Notes: generated by a model not told the origin, from the sequence alone. Positions 1 through 5,813 are shown, counted from the stretch's first letter. The stretch is 6,353 nt of DNA from Deltaproteobacteria bacterium (GCA_021159445.1 JAGGRV010000305.1:1-6353), one strand, 5' to 3'. Numbers and translations: made by a program.

Positions 1-78
1 CCGCATCTGCTTTGTTGTCGGGCACTTGAAGTACAGGGAGTACGTCTGCGTACCCGTACGCCTCGCATCTGCAGCACC
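1..78. repeat. Palindrome-rich intergenic element, possibly a REP-like dispersed repeat
   Basis: No convincing reading frame is visible here. The 9-mer CGCATCTGC occurs twice in direct orientation, at 2-10 and 64-72. Between the copies, GTACG at 40-44 pairs with CGTAC at 49-53 across a TCTG loop. The same CGTAC (49-53) can instead pair with GTACG at 56-60 across CC, so two mutually exclusive hairpins are possible. Flanking GGG (36-38) and CC (54-55) could lengthen the first stem. A framed, hairpin-bearing stretch like this is typical of dispersed intergenic repeats such as REP or MITE-like elements. I have an impression of similar CGCATCTGC-framed sequences in deltaproteobacterial genomes but cannot verify it. 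It could also be the decayed end of an upstream gene or its terminator. Confidence 0.4.
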
Positions 79-144
79 CTGTAAACGATTACAGTTCGGT
101 GGGTCGCGGTAAAACGGGCGTTGTAACCCCGTGAACGGTTACGG
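79..144. promoter_or_regulatory. Two related 16-bp palindromic sites 50 bp apart (operator-like)
   Basis: Site 1 (79-94) is CTGTAAACGATTACAG, a perfect 6-bp inverted repeat (CTGTAA/TTACAG) around ACGA. Site 2 (129-144) is CCGTGAACGGTTACGG. It matches site 1 at 12 of 16 positions, and all four differences are transitions; the shared core is GTRAACGRTTAC. Site 2 also sits inside a second inverted repeat, GTAACC (123-128) with GGTTAC (137-142). The start-to-start distance is 50 bp, close to five helical turns, so a dimeric protein could bind both on the same DNA face. Site 2 overlaps the spacer and the upstream edge of the predicted -10 of mqnE, which would suit repression. No regulator is identified. 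The sites could instead be structural parts of the dispersed repeat just upstream. Confidence 0.35.
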
Positions 145-149
145 ATAAT
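121..149 (+). promoter_or_regulatory. Putative sigma70-type promoter of the mqn operon
   Basis: A -35-like TTGTAA (121-126, four of six consensus bases) and a -10-like GATAAT (144-149, five of six) are separated by 17 bp, the optimal spacing. Transcription would begin near 156, leaving a leader of about 28 nt before the mqnE ATG at 184. The only ribosome-binding-like sequence in that leader is TAAAGG at 166-171, which is weak and a little far (12 nt). The palindromic site at 129-144 falls within this promoter. This is pattern matching only; the -35 box is mediocre. Confidence 0.4.
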
Positions 150-183
150 TAAATAATTGATTGGGTAAAGGCAACTTCAAACT

Positions 184-1269
184 ATGGAAAAAGCCCTTAA
201 AGAAGCAGGACTCTTTGAAATATACGAAAAGGTCCTATCCGACACTCGCTTAAGTGCTGAAGATGGAGAACTGCTCTTCTCCACCACTCATCTGCCGGCC
301 CTTGGTTATCTGGCCAACCTGGTAAGAGAAAGGCTTAACGGAAACCAGGCCTATTACATCTATAATCAGCATATAAACTATTCTAATATCTGTATAAATC
401 TGTGTAAATTCTGTGCCTTTGGAAAGGAAAAGACCCATCCAGAGGCCTATGAGATGTCCATAGAAGAGATAGTCTCCAAGATAAGGGAGAGACGGGCCGA
501 ACCTATCACAGAGGTCCACATTGTCGGCGGCCTGCATCCAGACCTCCCTTACGGGTATTATATTGACATGCTGAAGGCCGTAAAGGCCGAAAGACCTGAG
601 ATCCACATCCAGGCCTTTACCTGTGTAGAGATAGCACACCTGGCAGCCATTTCAGGCCGGTCAATCACCGAAACGCTGGAAGATCTTATGCAAGCCGGCC
701 TGGGGTCCATTCCCGGAGGTGGGGCAGAGGTCTTCAGCACCAGAATACGGGAAAAGCTCTGCCCTGGTAAGCTCTCCGGGAAGGACTGGCTGGAAGTTGC
801 CAAAACCGCCCATAGAGCAGGTCTCAGGACCAATGCCACCATGCTCTACGGACACATTGAGACAATCCCTGAACGGATAGAGCATCTGCTGGCCCTGAGA
901 GAGGCCCAGGACGAGACAGGCGGATTTTTGTGTTACATCCCCCTTGCTTTTCACCCCAAAAATACAAAACTGGAATACCTGTCATCCACAGGCGGGGTGG
1001 ATGATCTTAAGAGTATTGCAGTATCACGACTCCTGCTCGATAACTTTTCACATATCAAGGCCTACTGGGTAATGCTTGGGCCAAAGGTTGCGCAGATCGC
1101 CCTGTCCTTTGGTGCGGACGATCTGGACGGGACTGTGTTGGAAGAAAAGATTACGCACATGGCCGGGGGAGACACCTCCCAGGCCATGACCCGCAGTGAG
1201 ATCGAACACCTTATTCGACAGGCAGGGAGAAATCCGGTAGAGCGTGACACACTCTACGAGCCGGTCTGA
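184..1269 (+). CDS. mqnE: Aminofutalosine synthase MqnE (radical SAM)
   Basis: This 361-residue cytoplasmic radical SAM enzyme of the futalosine menaquinone pathway (EC 2.5.1.120) adds the 5'-deoxyadenosyl radical from SAM to 3-enolpyruvyl-benzoate, giving aminofutalosine. The [4Fe-4S] cluster ligands are C70, C74 and C77 (CxxxCxxC, in NICINLCKFCAF), inside the barrel. Family motifs follow: GGLHPDLPYGYY (about 115-126), SIPGGGAE (175-182), TNATMLYGHIET (216-227), QDETGGF (242-248), IPLAFHPKNT (252-261) and GPKVAQIALSFGADD (299-313). The stretch IPLAFHPKNT, where the neighbouring paralogue has AWPFQPQNT, favours MqnE over MqnC. Length is normal and the frame intact. The ATG at 184 gives the expected N-terminus despite a weak Shine-Dalgarno (TAAAGG). 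It is first in the cluster, 14 bp before mqnC, and probably driven by the promoter at 121-149. The family call is very secure; the MqnE versus MqnC split is made from motifs. Confidence 0.93.
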   Translation: MEKALKEAGLFEIYEKVLSDTRLSAEDGELLFSTTHLPALGYLANLVRERLNGNQAYYIYNQHINYSNICINLCKFCAFGKEKTHPEAYEMSIEEIVSKIRERRAEPITEVHIVGGLHPDLPYGYYIDMLKAVKAERPEIHIQAFTCVEIAHLAAISGRSITETLEDLMQAGLGSIPGGGAEVFSTRIREKLCPGKLSGKDWLEVAKTAHRAGLRTNATMLYGHIETIPERIEHLLALREAQDETGGFLCYIPLAFHPKNTKLEYLSSTGGVDDLKSIAVSRLLLDNFSHIKAYWVMLGPKVAQIALSFGADDLDGTVLEEKITHMAGGDTSQAMTRSEIEHLIRQAGRNPVERDTLYEPV

Positions 1270-1283
1270 ACTCACTTTCCACC

Positions 1284-2360
1284 ATGATTGCTCCTATAAT
1301 ATCAAAGTTGCGGGCCGGCAAGCGCCTTTCAGGAGATGATGCCCTCTTGCTTTATCAAGAGGCAGACCTGGATGTACTGGGCCAGCTTGCTGACGAGATA
1401 AGGCGAAGGCTGCATCCAGAACCCATTGTCACATACGTCATTGACCGGAACATTAACTATACCAATATATGCATCTCCGGTTGCAAGTTCTGCGCTTATT
1501 ACTGCGCACCGGGTGACATTTCAGGCTATGTACTCTCCAGGGAAGAACTGGCCGAGAAGTTAGAGGAGACAAAATCACTCGGAGGTACACAAATCCTGCT
1601 GCAAGGCGGGCTCCATCCTGATCTCCCACTTACCTTCTACGAGGAAATGCTTTCTTTTATAAAAGACGGTTTTGCAATCCATTGCCATGCCTTTTCTCCT
1701 CCTGAGATCGTTCACTTTTCCAAAATATCAGGTCTGTCTGTAAAAGAGGTCCTGGTCAGGCTTATCAAGGCCGGACTCGCTTCCATCCCGGGTGGCGGAG
1801 CGGAAATCCTGACAGACAGGGTAAGAAAGCAGATCTCCCCAAGGAAGGCCACAACAGATGAATGGCTGAATGTAATGGAGACTGCCCACGAATTAGGGAT
1901 TAAGACTACTGCTACCATGATGTACGGCCATGTGGAGCGACTAGAGGAAAGAATTGAACACCTTTTGCGCCTGAGAGACCTTCAAGACCGCACCGGCGGA
2001 TTCACGGCCTTTATTGCCTGGCCCTTTCAACCCCAAAATACCGCTCTTGACGTCAGGCCATCTACCGGGCAGGAATACTTGAGACTGCTTTCCATCGCCA
2101 GGATTGTCCTTGACAACTTCCCGAACCTTCAGGCCTCATGGGTCACACAAGGTCCAAAAGTGGCCCAGATTGCCTTATTTTTTGGGGCAAATGACTTTGG
2201 CAGCACAATGATTGAGGAAAACGTGGTCGCAGCAGCCGGGGTGAGTCATCGACTCTCGGAAGCAGAAATACGTAGAATTGTAACCGGTGCAGGCTTTGAA
2301 CCGCGTCAGCGTCTGATGGATTATACTTTAGTTGGTGAATCCGGTGAACACCTACAATAA
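1284..2360 (+). CDS. mqnC: Cyclic dehypoxanthinyl futalosine synthase MqnC (radical SAM)
   Basis: This 358-residue radical SAM enzyme (EC 1.21.98.1) cyclises dehypoxanthinyl futalosine into the spiro compound that MqnD later cleaves to 1,4-dihydroxy-6-naphthoate. The cluster ligands are C63, C67 and C70, in the stretch NINYTNICISGCKFCAYYC, which is the characteristic MqnC form; C74 is an extra nearby cysteine. Other landmarks are GGLHPDLPL (108-116), SIPGGGAEIL (167-176), TTATMMYGHVE (208-218), QDRTGGF (234-240), the MqnC-type AWPFQPQNT (245-253), ASWVTQGPKVAQIAL (284-298) and FGANDFGSTMIEENV (300-314). It is clearly paralogous to the gene just upstream. Full length, no disruption. The ATG at 1284 lacks a visible Shine-Dalgarno, so it may rely on coupling to mqnE translation, whose stop is 14 bp upstream. 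Its 3' end overlaps the possible TTG and GTG starts of the next gene. Confidence 0.93.
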   Translation: MIAPIISKLRAGKRLSGDDALLLYQEADLDVLGQLADEIRRRLHPEPIVTYVIDRNINYTNICISGCKFCAYYCAPGDISGYVLSREELAEKLEETKSLGGTQILLQGGLHPDLPLTFYEEMLSFIKDGFAIHCHAFSPPEIVHFSKISGLSVKEVLVRLIKAGLASIPGGGAEILTDRVRKQISPRKATTDEWLNVMETAHELGIKTTATMMYGHVERLEERIEHLLRLRDLQDRTGGFTAFIAWPFQPQNTALDVRPSTGQEYLRLLSIARIVLDNFPNLQASWVTQGPKVAQIALFFGANDFGSTMIEENVVAAAGVSHRLSEAEIRRIVTGAGFEPRQRLMDYTLVGESGEHLQ

Positions 2361-3639
2361 ATCGCCAAATCACCAAATCACCAAATCACCAAATTTTTTC
2401 CATCTTCACATAGCCAGATGGGTGGTTCCTGTCTCAAGGCCTCCAATAGAAAACGGGGCAATAGCGACCTTTGAAGGAAAAATAGTAGGTGTAGGACCGG
2501 CATCGGAACTCCGCGCAAGCTATCCGGCAAAGATAAAAGACTATGGAGACTCCATACTTTGTCCTGCCCTGATAAACACCCACTCTCACCTTGAACTCTC
2601 TCCTCTCAGGTGGCGTCTTTCTCCAAGCGGCTCCTTTGTTGACTGGGTGAGAGCTCTGATTGAGGCCCGCAGCCTGATTAGGCCTGAAGAATGGGAACCT
2701 GCCATATGTCAGGCGATAAAGGAGATGCAAGAAAACGGGATAGTTGCTGTTGGAGATGTGGGAAATCTGGATGTTATCCCACTTTTTTTTTCCAAAAAAG
2801 ATGGCACATGGCCTTTCAGGGGCATCTTCTTTCAAGAACTGGTATGCCCGATACCGAATGAAACGGGAGAGGAAATCCCTCTCAGCGCTCCTTTTGTAAA
2901 TGGAAAAGTTGATGAACCTAAGGACATCTTGGGGCCTTCTTTTCGCTATGCCTTTTCCGCCCATGCCCCATATTCCGTGGCACCCCAAGTCCTTAAAGCC
3001 ATCAAGGCATGGGATCAGAGCCATGGCATGCCGTTTCCCATTCACGTAGCTGAATCAGAAGAGGAGATAGAGTTCCTTCAAGGTAGGCAGGGTCCCCTAA
3101 GAGAACTCTTAAAAGAAAAAGGACACTGGCCCTTGAATTATGATCTCCCCAAAGCGTCTCCTGTGAGGTATCTTGAAACATTGGGCCTGCTTGATAGGCA
3201 TACGGTCTGTGTCCATTGTGTCCAGGTGGACCGGGATGACATCTCAATCCTGGCAAAAACAGGGGCCGGTGTTTGTCTGTGTCCCAGGAGCAATGTATTC
3301 CTTGGGGTAGGTGTGGCTCCTGTGGAAGAGCTTTATGCCTCAGGCATACCTTTGGCCCTTGGCACTGACAGCCTTGCAAGCAACGACCGGCTTTCCATTT
3401 TCGCCGAAATGGCAAGCCTTTCAAAGCTGGCCCCTGGTCTTCCTCCAGAGGCTATTTTTAGGGCGGGTACTTATGGTGGAGCAAGGGCCCTTGGGATATC
3501 TGAAGAATTGGGGAGTCTGGCCAGGGGCAAAGCCGCAACATTTTTGGCAGTAGAGTCCGGTCCCATTGGTAATAAAGATGTCCTGGAGTTCCTGGTCCAT
3601 GAAGGATGCAGGGAATTGGGTGATTTGGTGATTGGGTGA
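2332..3639 (+). CDS. Amidohydrolase, probable aminofutalosine deaminase
   Basis: This is a metal-dependent amidohydrolase of the cytosine deaminase/SAH-MTA deaminase (COG0402) superfamily. The likely role is hydrolytic deamination of the adenine of aminofutalosine to give futalosine (EC 3.5.4.40). The metal site is visible: H84 and H86 (THSHLE), H238 (IHVAES, with E241 the likely catalytic acid), H295 (VHCVQ) and D346 (LGTDSLASN). HAPYSVAP (211-218) and CPRSN (317-321) are further family signatures, and GGARALG (382-388) leads into the C-terminal beta domain. Conserved homology seems to begin near residue 24 (HLHIARWVVPVS). The preceding residues come from the 8-bp repeat tract, so the start is uncertain: TTG 2332, GTG 2335 or GTG 2344 all overlap mqnC, and GTG 2422 would remove the first conserved strand. 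The last residues and the stop lie in the downstream repeat. The substrate is inferred from its place between mqnC and mqnA; another purine-type deaminase is possible. Confidence 0.82.
   Translation: MVNPVNTYNKSPNHQITKSPNFFHLHIARWVVPVSRPPIENGAIATFEGKIVGVGPASELRASYPAKIKDYGDSILCPALINTHSHLELSPLRWRLSPSGSFVDWVRALIEARSLIRPEEWEPAICQAIKEMQENGIVAVGDVGNLDVIPLFFSKKDGTWPFRGIFFQELVCPIPNETGEEIPLSAPFVNGKVDEPKDILGPSFRYAFSAHAPYSVAPQVLKAIKAWDQSHGMPFPIHVAESEEEIEFLQGRQGPLRELLKEKGHWPLNYDLPKASPVRYLETLGLLDRHTVCVHCVQVDRDDISILAKTGAGVCLCPRSNVFLGVGVAPVEELYASGIPLALGTDSLASNDRLSIFAEMASLSKLAPGLPPEAIFRAGTYGGARALGISEELGSLARGKAATFLAVESGPIGNKDVLEFLVHEGCRELGDLVIG
2363..2394. repeat. Tandem 8-bp repeat (CACCAAAT), four units
   Basis: Four consecutive 8-bp units begin three bases after the mqnC stop codon: CGCCAAAT (2363-2370), then CACCAAAT three times (2371-2394), followed by a run of T. 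In the frame of the following amidohydrolase they encode an NHQITKSP-like stretch, which is the low-complexity peptide expected from such a repeat rather than protein sequence under selection. The reverse complement of this unit recurs after the amidohydrolase gene at 3615-3650. Short tandem repeats of this kind, with GGTGATT-type units, are in my recollection common between genes in some deltaproteobacterial and planctomycete genomes. Confidence 0.9.
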
Positions 3640-3650
3640 TTGGGTGATTG
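3615..3650. repeat. Tandem 8-bp repeat (ATTGGGTG/ATTTGGTG), 4.5 units
   Basis: The units are ATTGGGTG (3615-3622), ATTTGGTG (3623-3630), ATTGGGTG (3631-3638), ATTGGGTG (3639-3646) and a half unit ATTG (3647-3650). The second unit is the exact reverse complement of the CACCAAAT unit at 2363-2394, so the two arrays bracket the amidohydrolase gene in inverted orientation. The array encodes the last residues of the amidohydrolase (DLVIG) and its TGA at 3637-3639. It also contains a TTG at 3632 that would extend mqnA upstream. A single-unit relative, ATTGATTGGGT, occurs in the mqnE leader at 156-166. Confidence 0.9.
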
Positions 3651-3673
3651 AAGAAGTAAAATCCGGAATAAAA

Positions 3674-4537
3674 ATGGAACCAGAGACTATCCACGTTCAG
3701 TATGCCAAACTGGGCATTGTGAACTTTATTAATACCTCGCCGATCTATGTCCCCTGGCAGGAAATAGGTCCTCTCAATGGATGGGCGGTGGAAGAAGCCC
3801 CCCCTACTCTTTTGAACAGACATTTGGTCCAGGGGAAACTGGATGTGGGTAATATCTCCTCCTATGCATACGGGCTCAATGCAGACAGATACTACATATT
3901 GCCGGACCTGAGTATAAGTGCTACCGGCCCTGTGGGGAGCGTAATCCTCCTCAGCAAGGTCCCAATTGAAGAACTCAATGAAAAACTTGTGCTATTGACT
4001 CCTCAATCCGCAACCTCCGTCAACCTTTTGCATATAATACTTGAAGACTTTTTAGGAATGAGACCCATATTCAGGACAGGAAATTTTAAGGAACTGTCGG
4101 CAAATCCAGTGGCCCAGGCCTACCTCGCCATAGGGGACGAGGCCCTGAGGCTGCGCTCTAACCGAGACAATCTTTTTCGGTCGGACCTGGCTAAGATCTG
4201 GCTGGACCATACAGGCCTGCCTTTTGTATTTGCCGTATGGGCCATCAGGGAAGAAAGCTGGATTGCATGGCCGGGGAAAATTCATCTCCTCCATAAGCGC
4301 CTCAGCGAATGCTATCAGAAGGGTCTGAAGGAACTTGAACGTATAAGTAATCTGGTTGCCCACAAGATACCAATGACCTCATCAGACTGTCTGGAATACC
4401 TTAAGGGCATAGAACTCGACCTCTCAGAAAAAAAGCAGCAGGGCCTGCTCCATTTCTTTAGATTGCTTCATGATCGTGGTGATTTTCCCAGGGTCTTGAA
4501 GTTGAAAATGTTGCCTGCCGACGACATTGGTCATTAG
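3674..4537 (+). CDS. mqnA: Chorismate dehydratase MqnA
   Basis: This 287-residue enzyme (EC 4.2.1.151) removes water from chorismate to make 3-enolpyruvyl-benzoate, the committed first step of the futalosine pathway. It has the two-lobed periplasmic-binding-protein-like fold of the MqnA/MqnD family but no signal peptide, so it acts in the cytoplasm. Motifs numbered from this start are LGIVNFINTSPIY (13-25), DVGNISSYAY (57-66), the substrate-loop-like SATGPVGSVILLSK (82-95), TSVNLLHIIL (114-123), AYLAIGDEAL (149-158) and DLAKIWLDHTGLPFVFAVWA (171-190). TGLPFVFAVW and IGDEAL are diagnostic. I chose ATG 3674 because GGA at 3665-3667 is a plausible ribosome-binding core. The longer frame from TTG 3632 begins within the 8-bp repeat and adds only non-conserved residues. 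It is last in the cluster and ends in a small TCATTAG/TCATTAT duplication. MqnA rather than MqnD is supported by these motifs. Confidence 0.92.
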   Translation: MEPETIHVQYAKLGIVNFINTSPIYVPWQEIGPLNGWAVEEAPPTLLNRHLVQGKLDVGNISSYAYGLNADRYYILPDLSISATGPVGSVILLSKVPIEELNEKLVLLTPQSATSVNLLHIILEDFLGMRPIFRTGNFKELSANPVAQAYLAIGDEALRLRSNRDNLFRSDLAKIWLDHTGLPFVFAVWAIREESWIAWPGKIHLLHKRLSECYQKGLKELERISNLVAHKIPMTSSDCLEYLKGIELDLSEKKQQGLLHFFRLLHDRGDFPRVLKLKMLPADDIGH

Positions 4538-4610
4538 TCATTATCCATCTCGGCACATTACGTTGCACAATCAACGATTCGTAATCTACCGATCAGCTAT
4601 AAGCGAATCT
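4531..4610. other. Convergent intergenic gap with a short 7-bp tandem repeat
   Basis: The mqnA stop codon (4535-4537) is inside two 7-bp units, TCATTAG (4531-4537) and TCATTAT (4538-4544). This is another case in this cluster of a gene end falling in a tiny tandem repeat. The remaining gap to the convergent ATPase gene contains one inverted repeat, GATTCG (4576-4581) with CGAATC (4604-4609). Its loop is 22 nt and it has no T tract, so I do not call it a terminator. Nothing else is recognisable. Confidence 0.45.
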
Positions 4611-5753
4611 CTATACAAGTTCCCCCGACCACAGGGCATCGAGGAAGACCTGCCACGGCAGAACTTCCAAAGAGTATCCAAGTTTTTTTGGCTGTTGTTC
4701 CAACGAAATGATAATAGCACGTTCTACTGAATGTTCTTCCAGTAGGGCCTTTAAACCCCTTGCATGTCCACTATGGACCCTTCGAGTTCCTTTGACCTCT
4801 ATGGCCACATCCATATCGCCAAGTATGAAATCCACCTCAAAACCGGTGCTGGTGCGCCAGTATCGAATGTCAAGCTCAGGATTCCTGTAAGCCTGGTATG
4901 CCTTTAGTTCCATCAATATATAGTGTTCAAAGGAATGACCGAATTCGGGAGTGCCGACTTTAGGCGTGCGACGAGCCAGATAGTTGGACACCCCCACATC
5001 AAAGAGATAAAATTTTTCAGTTTCAATGAGCCTCCGATTTTTTGCTTTGCGCCAAGGCGGCACTCTAAATCCCAACAACGTATCTTCTAAAATCTGAAAA
5101 TAGTTTCTAACAACTTTGGCGCTGACGCCGGTATCCCTGCCAACATTGGTATAATTGAGTAATTTACCGGAAGTCAGGGCCGCAACCCGCAGAAACTCGG
5201 CAAATGCAGGGATGTTTTGAGTAAGGGCCTCGACCGCAATTTCTTCTTTTAAATAGTCCGCCACGTAGGACCTGAGGTCCTGAATGGGATCAGGCGACAG
5301 GAAATGCGGGGGCAGAAGACCTGAAATAACAATCTGCTCCAGGTCAAAACCTTTTGTTTCAGCCCGGGTCAATGGCGCCATCGTATATCGCCAGGCACGA
5401 CCGGCAAGCAGATTTGCGTGTCCACGTCGCAGTTTACGCGCACTTGATCCCGTCATCAGGAAGGAAACATCGGTATTTTCAATGAGCCAATGGATTTCGT
5501 TGAGCAGATCCGGAACCATCTGAATTTCATCAATGACCACAAGTCCCTTATGCCCCTGATAACGCTCGCGAAGCAATGAGGGACGGGATGCGTAGTCTGC
5601 AAACAGATCGGTCTTGAGCAAATCAATTAGAATTGCGTCAGGAAAATATCGGTTAACCCAATAGGTTTTGCCGGTTTTCCGAGGCCCCCAAAGGAACGCG
5701 GAGCGTTTGGGGGGTAATTCAATATTCAGCAATCTGTTCTTTATAATTTTCAT
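4611..5753 (-). CDS. Orphan AAA ATPase with DUF4143-type C-terminal domain
   Basis: This 380-residue protein of the common ATPase/DUF4143 family has an N-terminal AAA domain (AAA_14 type) and a C-terminal PD-(D/E)XK-like domain. Walker A is GPRKTGKT (23-30), Walker B is LVVIDEIQ (71-78), and FLMTGSSARKLRRG (98-111) is the sensor-1/arginine region. A winged-helix-like middle section (about 180-225) precedes VPPWRKAKNRR. The C-terminal part has LFDVGVSNYLA (250-260), E276 (SFEHYI), E306-x-D308 (FEVDF) and E319-x-K321 (IEVKG), the pattern of a nuclease-like fold. The family is widespread, often horizontally acquired, and its cellular role is poorly defined; no partner gene is adjacent. The gene is complete, convergent with mqnA, and bordered upstream by transposon debris. 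The ATG at 5753 has no Shine-Dalgarno but a strong promoter ends 9 nt upstream, implying an almost leaderless message. Family call is sure; function unknown. Confidence 0.9.
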   Translation of the reverse strand: MKIIKNRLLNIELPPKRSAFLWGPRKTGKTYWVNRYFPDAILIDLLKTDLFADYASRPSLLRERYQGHKGLVVIDEIQMVPDLLNEIHWLIENTDVSFLMTGSSARKLRRGHANLLAGRAWRYTMAPLTRAETKGFDLEQIVISGLLPPHFLSPDPIQDLRSYVADYLKEEIAVEALTQNIPAFAEFLRVAALTSGKLLNYTNVGRDTGVSAKVVRNYFQILEDTLLGFRVPPWRKAKNRRLIETEKFYLFDVGVSNYLARRTPKVGTPEFGHSFEHYILMELKAYQAYRNPELDIRYWRTSTGFEVDFILGDMDVAIEVKGTRRVHSGHARGLKALLEEHSVERAIIISLEQQPKKLGYSLEVLPWQVFLDALWSGELV

Positions 5754-5762
5754 ATCAGGGTA

Positions 5763-5790
5763 ATTATATCCGGATATTCTTTCCCGTCAA
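5763..5790 (-). promoter_or_regulatory. Sigma70-type promoter for the ATPase gene
   Basis: On the - strand, TTGACG (5790-5785, five of six -35 bases) is followed by a 16-bp spacer and a perfect TATAAT (5768-5763). Only 9 nt separate the -10 from the ATPase ATG, so transcription would start about 2-4 nt before the start codon. The absence of a Shine-Dalgarno in front of that ATG agrees with near-leaderless translation. The -35 box lies close to where the transposase-like frame on the opposite strand becomes recognisable, so the promoter may have been formed at the junction. Confidence 0.6.
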
Positions 5791-5813
5791 GTAAAATTAT
5801 CCGCGAGGACGAC

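Noticed and set aside
2363..2394. Tandem repeat considered as a CRISPR array
   Set aside because: The units are only 8 bp with no spacers between them; CRISPR repeats are longer and separated by unique spacers.
2434..3045. A 203-codon - strand open frame opposite the amidohydrolase
   Set aside because: It is entirely antisense to a well-supported enzyme, has no recognisable domain and shows composition expected of a shadow frame.
3632..3673. Upstream extension of mqnA from TTG 3632
   Set aside because: The added 14 residues come partly from the 8-bp repeat, overlap the amidohydrolase stop and show no family motif; ATG 3674 gives a normal-length MqnA.
3458..3823. A - strand open frame with an NHPITQSPNHPI-like stretch
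   Set aside because: The stretch is the reverse reading of the 8-bp repeat and the rest lies antisense to the amidohydrolase and mqnA.
4576..4609. Inverted repeat GATTCG/CGAATC as a bidirectional terminator between mqnA and the ATPase
   Set aside because: The stem is 6 bp with a 22-nt loop, few GC pairs and no T tract on either strand; chance occurrence is likely.
4527..4730. A 67-codon + strand open frame running from the mqnA end into the ATPase region
   Set aside because: It overlaps both genes, has no ribosome-binding site or recognisable motif, and is mostly antisense to the ATPase.
5284..5523. A + strand open frame opposite the ATPase domain, considered as a small toxin or antitoxin partner
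   Set aside because: It is wholly antisense to the conserved AAA region and has no recognisable family features.
4611..5753. The ATPase considered as part of a defence system
   Set aside because: No nuclease, methylase, helicase or other effector gene is adjacent; only transposon debris and mqnA flank it.
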